Source: Rhodospirillales bacterium Alpha_05 (GTDB lineage Bacteria; Pseudomonadota; Alphaproteobacteria; Rhodospirillales; Rhodospirillaceae). Taken from it: a stretch of 8,710 nucleotides of DNA. The stretch is from the NCBI GenBank assembly GCA_001603335.1, contig LUYR01000048.1:1-8710 (forward strand), written 5' to 3'. How positions within the stretch are numbered: position 1 is the stretch's first letter; every line of letters begins with the position of its first letter. This document shows, in pieces, positions 6,094-8,710 of the stretch. The notes under the pieces were generated by a model. That model saw nothing but the letters and a program-made list of their open reading frames with translations, was not told the origin of the DNA and ran no database searches. The position numbers were made by a program, and so were the translations under genes.

Positions 6094-6122
6094 TTGACAG
6101 CGAGGCGGCGACCCGGTCTTAT
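6094..6122 (+). promoter_or_regulatory. Candidate sigma-70 promoter of lepB-rnc-era-recO
   Basis: TTGACA (6094-6099) is a perfect -35 hexamer. After 17 bases TCTTAT (6117-6122) matches the -10 consensus at four of six positions. The start of transcription would fall near 6129, leaving about 40 bases of leader before the TTG at 6172. The TTG of this -35 also begins the longest possible lepB frame, which explains a tempting but probably wrong upstream start. Confidence 0.5.
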
Positions 6123-6162
6123 CGCGGCGGCGGTTGCCGTTTATTTCATCGGAAAAGAATTC

Positions 6163-6167
6163 GAGGA
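6163..6167 (+). promoter_or_regulatory. Ribosome-binding site deciding the lepB start
   Basis: GAGGA ends four bases before TTG 6172. It supports a 248-residue LepB with a short cytoplasmic N-terminus, against the 274-residue frame from TTG 6094 that has no Shine-Dalgarno. Confidence 0.5.
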
Positions 6168-6171
6168 CGGT

Positions 6172-6918
6172 TTGAAAACCTACAGCAAGAGCCGCAAGCC
6201 CGGCGGGTTCTGGGAATCGTTTCGGACCGTCGCCTACGCAATCCTGATCGCAGTCGGCGTGCGCACTTTCGCCTACGAGCCGTTCAACATTCCTTCGGGT
6301 TCGATGTTCCCGACGGTTCTGGTCGGCGACTACTTGTTCGTTTCCAAATTGTCCTATGGTTACAGCCGCTATTCGCTGCCGTATTCCATACCGTTGTTCT
6401 CAGGCCGGATTTTCGCGAGCGAGCCGGAGCGCGGCGACGTGGTGGTGTTCCGCCACCCGCGCGAAGCCGACGTCAACTACATCAAGCGCCTCGTCGGGCT
6501 GCCCGGCGACCGCATCCAGGTGATCGACGGCATCCTCAACATCAACGGCGTGCCGGTGCAGCGCCGCCGCATCGAGGATTTCGTCTACGTCGACGCCGAC
6601 GGCAGCACGCACCGCATCCCGCAGTATATCGAGACCCTGCCCGGCGGGCGCGAGCACCGGATTCTCGAGGAATCCGACGACAAGCCGTTCGACAACACCC
6701 GGGAATACGTGGTGCCGCCCGGCCATTACTTCATGATGGGCGACAACCGCGACAACTCGGTGGATAGCCGCCGCGCGGTGGGCTACGTGCCCGAGGAAAA
6801 CCTGATCGGGCGGGCGACCGTGGTATTCTTCTCTCACGAGGCCGACGTGCATTGGTGGGAGTTCTGGAAATGGCCGACTTCGATCCGCTACGGACGGCTG
6901 TTGCAGTCCGTCGATTGA
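6172..6918 (+). CDS. lepB: Signal peptidase I
   Basis: Membrane serine protease that cleaves signal peptides from exported proteins on the outer face of the cytoplasmic membrane. From TTG 6172 the product is 248 residues. A short basic N-terminus and WESF lead into one membrane segment (about 17-33). Box B PSGSMFPT holds the catalytic S44, box D YIKRLVGLPGDR the general-base K105, and box E MGDNRDNSVDSR spans 189-200. The family set is complete. The end is the aromatic WWEFWKWP stretch and a short arginine-bearing tail. One membrane segment and this size are normal for alphaproteobacterial LepB. The frame also extends to TTG 6094, which would add a second hydrophobic stretch, but promoter and ribosome-binding signals argue against it. 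The lepB-rnc-era-recO order matches E. coli. Confidence 0.93.
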   Translation: MKTYSKSRKPGGFWESFRTVAYAILIAVGVRTFAYEPFNIPSGSMFPTVLVGDYLFVSKLSYGYSRYSLPYSIPLFSGRIFASEPERGDVVVFRHPREADVNYIKRLVGLPGDRIQVIDGILNINGVPVQRRRIEDFVYVDADGSTHRIPQYIETLPGGREHRILEESDDKPFDNTREYVVPPGHYFMMGDNRDNSVDSRRAVGYVPEENLIGRATVVFFSHEADVHWWEFWKWPTSIRYGRLLQSVD

Positions 6919-6953
6919 TGACCCTCGATCCGGCGGGGCGCGCCCCGCGATGA
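6918..6953 (+). other. 11-codon mini-ORF bridging lepB and rnc
   Basis: An ATG shares its first base with the lepB stop (TGATG, 6916-6920). It opens 11 codons and ends at TGA 6951-6953, which itself overlaps the rnc ATG (ATGA, 6950-6953). Ribosomes leaving lepB could thus be handed through the mini-ORF to rnc, which has no Shine-Dalgarno of its own. The peptide (MTLDPAGRAPR) has no recognisable function. A chance frame of this size is quite possible. Confidence 0.3.
6933..6948. repeat. 16-bp perfect palindrome just before rnc
   Basis: GCGGGGCG followed at once by CGCCCCGC is a perfect, entirely G/C palindrome ending one base before the rnc ATG. In RNA it can fold as a 6-bp stem with a CGCG loop and would occupy the normal ribosome-binding position. 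In DNA it could be a protein site. It includes the AscI-like core GGCGCGCC. Whether it has a function is unknown. Confidence 0.6.
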
Positions 6954-7675
6954 CCGACACCAGATCCGATCCGCGTCTCGCGGCGCTGCAGGACCGCCTC
7001 GGCCACACCTTTGCCGACGGCGGTTTGTTGCGCGACGCGCTCACCCACCCGAGCCTCTCCGCGGGTGCGGGGCGGCGGCGTGCGTCGAGCGGCGCCTCGC
7101 CCTACGAACGCCTGGAGTTCCTCGGCGACCGCGTGGTCGGCCTCGCGGTCGCGGAAATGCTCTGGCGGCGCTTCCCCGACGAACCGGAAGGCGACCTGTC
7201 GCGCCGCTTCACCGCGCTCGTCAGCCAGGAACCGATGGCCGAGATCGGCCTCGAACTCGGCCTCGATTCCGCGCTGATGCTCTGCGCGGGGACCGAAAAG
7301 GATAACGGCCGCTCCAATCCCTCGATCCTCGCGGATGCGTGCGAGGCGGTGATCGGGGCGGTATTTGCCGACGCAGGGTTCACGCCCGCGCGGGCCTTGG
7401 TGGAACGCCTGTGGTCGGCTAGGATCGACAGAACCGCCAGGCCGCCGCGCGACGCCAAGACCGCGTTGCAGGAATGGGCGCAGGGGCGGGGACTGCCGCT
7501 GCCTGAATATTCGGTGATCTCGCAGGAAGGACCGTCGCACGCGCCGGTCTTCCGCATCCGGGTCGCCGTCGCGGAAGCGGGATCGGCCGAGGCCGAGGGT
7601 GCATCCAAACGCAATGCCGAGCGCGCGGCCGCCGCGTCGCTGCTGGCCGACATCAACGCAAAGGACACGGCTTAA
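6950..7675 (+). CDS. rnc: Ribonuclease III
   Basis: Cleaves double-stranded RNA, including the rRNA precursor stems and many mRNA and sRNA duplexes; works as a dimer. The 241-residue product has the RNase III signature ERLEFLGDRVVGL (53-65) with E56 and D60. The second acidic pair is in DACEAVIGA (D129, E132), completing the four catalytic carboxylates. The C-terminal double-stranded RNA-binding domain runs from about 163, with ALQEWAQGRG at its start and ASKRNAERAAA near its end. A small arginine- and serine-rich insertion (about 39-50) precedes the signature. The ATG at 6950 is the only reasonable start but lacks a Shine-Dalgarno and follows a palindrome. Since E. coli RNase III regulates its own operon by cleaving a 5' leader stem, the hairpin could be regulatory here; it is not shown to be. 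Confidence 0.96.
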   Translation: MTDTRSDPRLAALQDRLGHTFADGGLLRDALTHPSLSAGAGRRRASSGASPYERLEFLGDRVVGLAVAEMLWRRFPDEPEGDLSRRFTALVSQEPMAEIGLELGLDSALMLCAGTEKDNGRSNPSILADACEAVIGAVFADAGFTPARALVERLWSARIDRTARPPRDAKTALQEWAQGRGLPLPEYSVISQEGPSHAPVFRIRVAVAEAGSAEAEGASKRNAERAAAASLLADINAKDTA

Positions 7676-7676
7676 C

Positions 7677-8600
7677 TTGACCGAAGACACCCATCCGGAA
7701 CTCTCCACGCCCCGCTGCGGCTTCGTCGCGGTCCTGGGCGCGCCCAACGCGGGCAAGTCGACGCTGGTGAACGCCGCCGTCGGCAGCAAGGTCTCGATCG
7801 TCACCCACAAGGTCCAGACCACCCGCGCGCGGGTGCGCGGCATCGCGCTCCACGGCGAAAGCCAGATCGTCTTCGTCGACACCCCCGGCATCTTCGCGCC
7901 GCGCCGCCGCCTCGACCGCGCGATGGTCGCCGCCGCCTGGAGCGAGGCGCAGGACGCCGACGTGGTGATGCTCCTGATCGACAGCGAGCGCGGCTTCACC
8001 GGCGACGTCGTGGCGATCGTCGAGAAGATCAAGGCGGCGCGCCCGCGCCATCTTTATCTGGTGCTCAACAAGATCGACCTGGTGCCGCGCGAGAACCTCC
8101 TCGACCTTACCCAGAAGGTCAATGCGGTGCTCGAGTTCGACCGCACCTTCATGATTTCCGCCCACAAGAACGACGGCGTCGAAGCCATCCTCGACACCAT
8201 TGCGGCGGTTCTGCCGGAAGGCCCGTGGCTGTTCGCCGACGACCAGCTCTCCGACATGCCGAACCGCCTGCTCGCCGCCGAGATCACCCGCGAACAGGTG
8301 TTCCTGCAATTGCACCAGGAACTCCCGTACGCGATGACGGTGGAAACCGAGAAGTGGGAAGACTGCGAGGACGGCAGCGTCCGCATCGACCAGACGATCT
8401 ACGTCCAGCGCGACGGCCAGAAGTCGATCGTGCTCGGCAAGGGTGGCAGTCGGATCAAGGGGATCGGCTCGGCGGCGCGCCGCGAGCTCGAAGAGCTGCT
8501 GGAATGCAAGGTGCACCTGTTCCTGTTCGTCAAGGTGCGCGACAACTGGCTCGACGATCCAGAGCGCTACCGCGACTGGGGCCTGGACTTCAACGCCTGA
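7677..8600 (+). CDS. era: GTPase Era
   Basis: Essential GTPase that binds the 3' end of 16S rRNA and helps 30S subunit maturation. From TTG 7677 the product is 307 residues, close to the family norm. The G domain shows G1 GAPNAGKS (21-28), G3 DTPG (68-71) and G4 NKID (131-134), with the Era-type switch VQTTRARVRGI between G1 and G3. The C-terminal KH RNA-binding domain contains the GKGG loop (254-257) and ends with the typical LFVKVRDNW and YRDWGL stretches. The start is one base after the rnc stop, with AAGGA (7661-7665) eleven bases upstream. The frame also runs back to an ATG at 7599 inside rnc, but that extension is arginine- and proline-rich out-of-frame rnc sequence, so TTG is preferred. 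It follows rnc as in many proteobacteria. Confidence 0.95.
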   Translation: MTEDTHPELSTPRCGFVAVLGAPNAGKSTLVNAAVGSKVSIVTHKVQTTRARVRGIALHGESQIVFVDTPGIFAPRRRLDRAMVAAAWSEAQDADVVMLLIDSERGFTGDVVAIVEKIKAARPRHLYLVLNKIDLVPRENLLDLTQKVNAVLEFDRTFMISAHKNDGVEAILDTIAAVLPEGPWLFADDQLSDMPNRLLAAEITREQVFLQLHQELPYAMTVETEKWEDCEDGSVRIDQTIYVQRDGQKSIVLGKGGSRIKGIGSAARRELEELLECKVHLFLFVKVRDNWLDDPERYRDWGLDFNA

Positions 8601-8614
8601 TCGGACCGGACGGC

Positions 8615-8710
8615 ATGATCGAGTGGAGCGATACCGCGATCCTCCTCGGGCGACGCCGTCACGGTGAAACCGACGTCATCGTCACCGCCCTGACCCGCAC
8701 GCACGGCCGC
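8615..8710 (+). CDS. recO: DNA repair protein RecO, N-terminal part (cut by window end)
   Basis: RecO helps RecR load RecA onto SSB-coated single-stranded DNA in the RecF pathway. Only 32 codons are inside the window and the frame is open to the last base. The visible sequence reads MIEWSDTAILLGRRRHGETD and continues with an LTRTHGR motif, matching the N-terminal OB-fold of RecO, where W-x-D, the HGE turn and LTR-HGR are conserved. The ATG is 14 bases after the era stop, with a GGAC-type weak Shine-Dalgarno (8608-8611) between. Position after era agrees with the rnc-era-recO order of many proteobacteria. The rest of the gene cannot be judged. Confidence 0.88.
   Translation, partial: MIEWSDTAILLGRRRHGETDVIVTALTRTHGR

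Noticed and set aside
7599..7676. Longer Era starting inside rnc
   Set aside because: The extra 26 residues are out-of-frame rnc sequence rich in Arg and Pro; TTG 7677 gives the normal Era length.
6731..8032. A 433-codon minus-strand frame opposite lepB, rnc and era
   Set aside because: Same cause: antisense shadow of three well-supported genes, low-complexity arginine-rich product.
1..8710. tRNA, rRNA, CRISPR array, insertion sequence, prophage or attachment site
   Set aside because: Looked for cloverleaf arms, regularly spaced repeats, transposase or integrase frames and terminal inverted repeats; none seen. Genes are contiguous housekeeping functions with even composition, giving no sign of transfer.

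Overview
The window is a stretch of GC-rich bacterial chromosome holding conserved housekeeping genes. Codons strongly favour G or C in third position. The proteins resemble alphaproteobacterial versions: an RpoZ with a long acidic tail, a single RelA/SpoT homologue carrying the RFKD form of the RXKD motif, an AcpS beginning GIGNDL, and a family-5-like uracil-DNA glycosylase beside a LabA-like NYN protein. Gene content and order point to an alphaproteobacterium, probably Rhodospirillales-like. That placement is an inference from protein character; no search was run. I see no mobile element, CRISPR array, rRNA or tRNA.

Layout. Positions 1-131 hold no gene I can name, but contain two compact GC-rich hairpins just beyond the 3' end of the minus-strand pair. 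Positions 132-1401 carry that pair, read leftwards: an NYN-domain (LabA-type) protein, then a family 5 uracil-DNA glycosylase whose start overlaps the NYN stop. A 249-base divergent spacer (1402-1650) separates it from the plus-strand genes and contains one doubtful 37-codon ORF. From 1651 everything reads rightwards: folK, rpoZ, a candidate 26-codon small ORF ending inside a terminator-like hairpin, the bifunctional (p)ppGpp synthetase/hydrolase gene (spoT/rsh), pdxJ, acpS, lepB, rnc, era and the first 32 codons of recO, which is cut by the window end.

How the genes work together. The right side joins gene pairs known from separate operons in E. coli: rpoZ-spoT, lepB-rnc-era-recO and pdxJ-acpS. 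They cover transcription and stringent control (omega, (p)ppGpp), cofactor synthesis (folate, pyridoxal phosphate, holo-ACP), protein export (signal peptidase I), RNA processing and ribosome maturation (RNase III, Era) and DNA repair (RecO). Spacings from spoT to acpS are 12 and -4 bases. A fresh promoter probably lies before lepB. Four of the seven genes from spoT onwards appear to start with GTG or TTG.

Most notable signals. (1) The rpoZ-spoT junction has a strong ribosome-binding site, a 26-codon ORF, three successive hairpins and a terminator-like stem whose loop contains the ORF's stop codon. Only 26 bases separate that stem from the spoT start, so I see no room for a separate spoT promoter. 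This looks like a possible translation-sensitive leader for the stringent-response gene. (2) At the lepB-rnc junction a 16-bp perfect palindrome lies directly before the rnc start, inside an 11-codon mini-ORF that overlaps both the lepB stop and the rnc start. (3) The longest lepB reading frame begins on what looks like a TTGACA -35 box; the real start is probably a TTG 78 bases further on.
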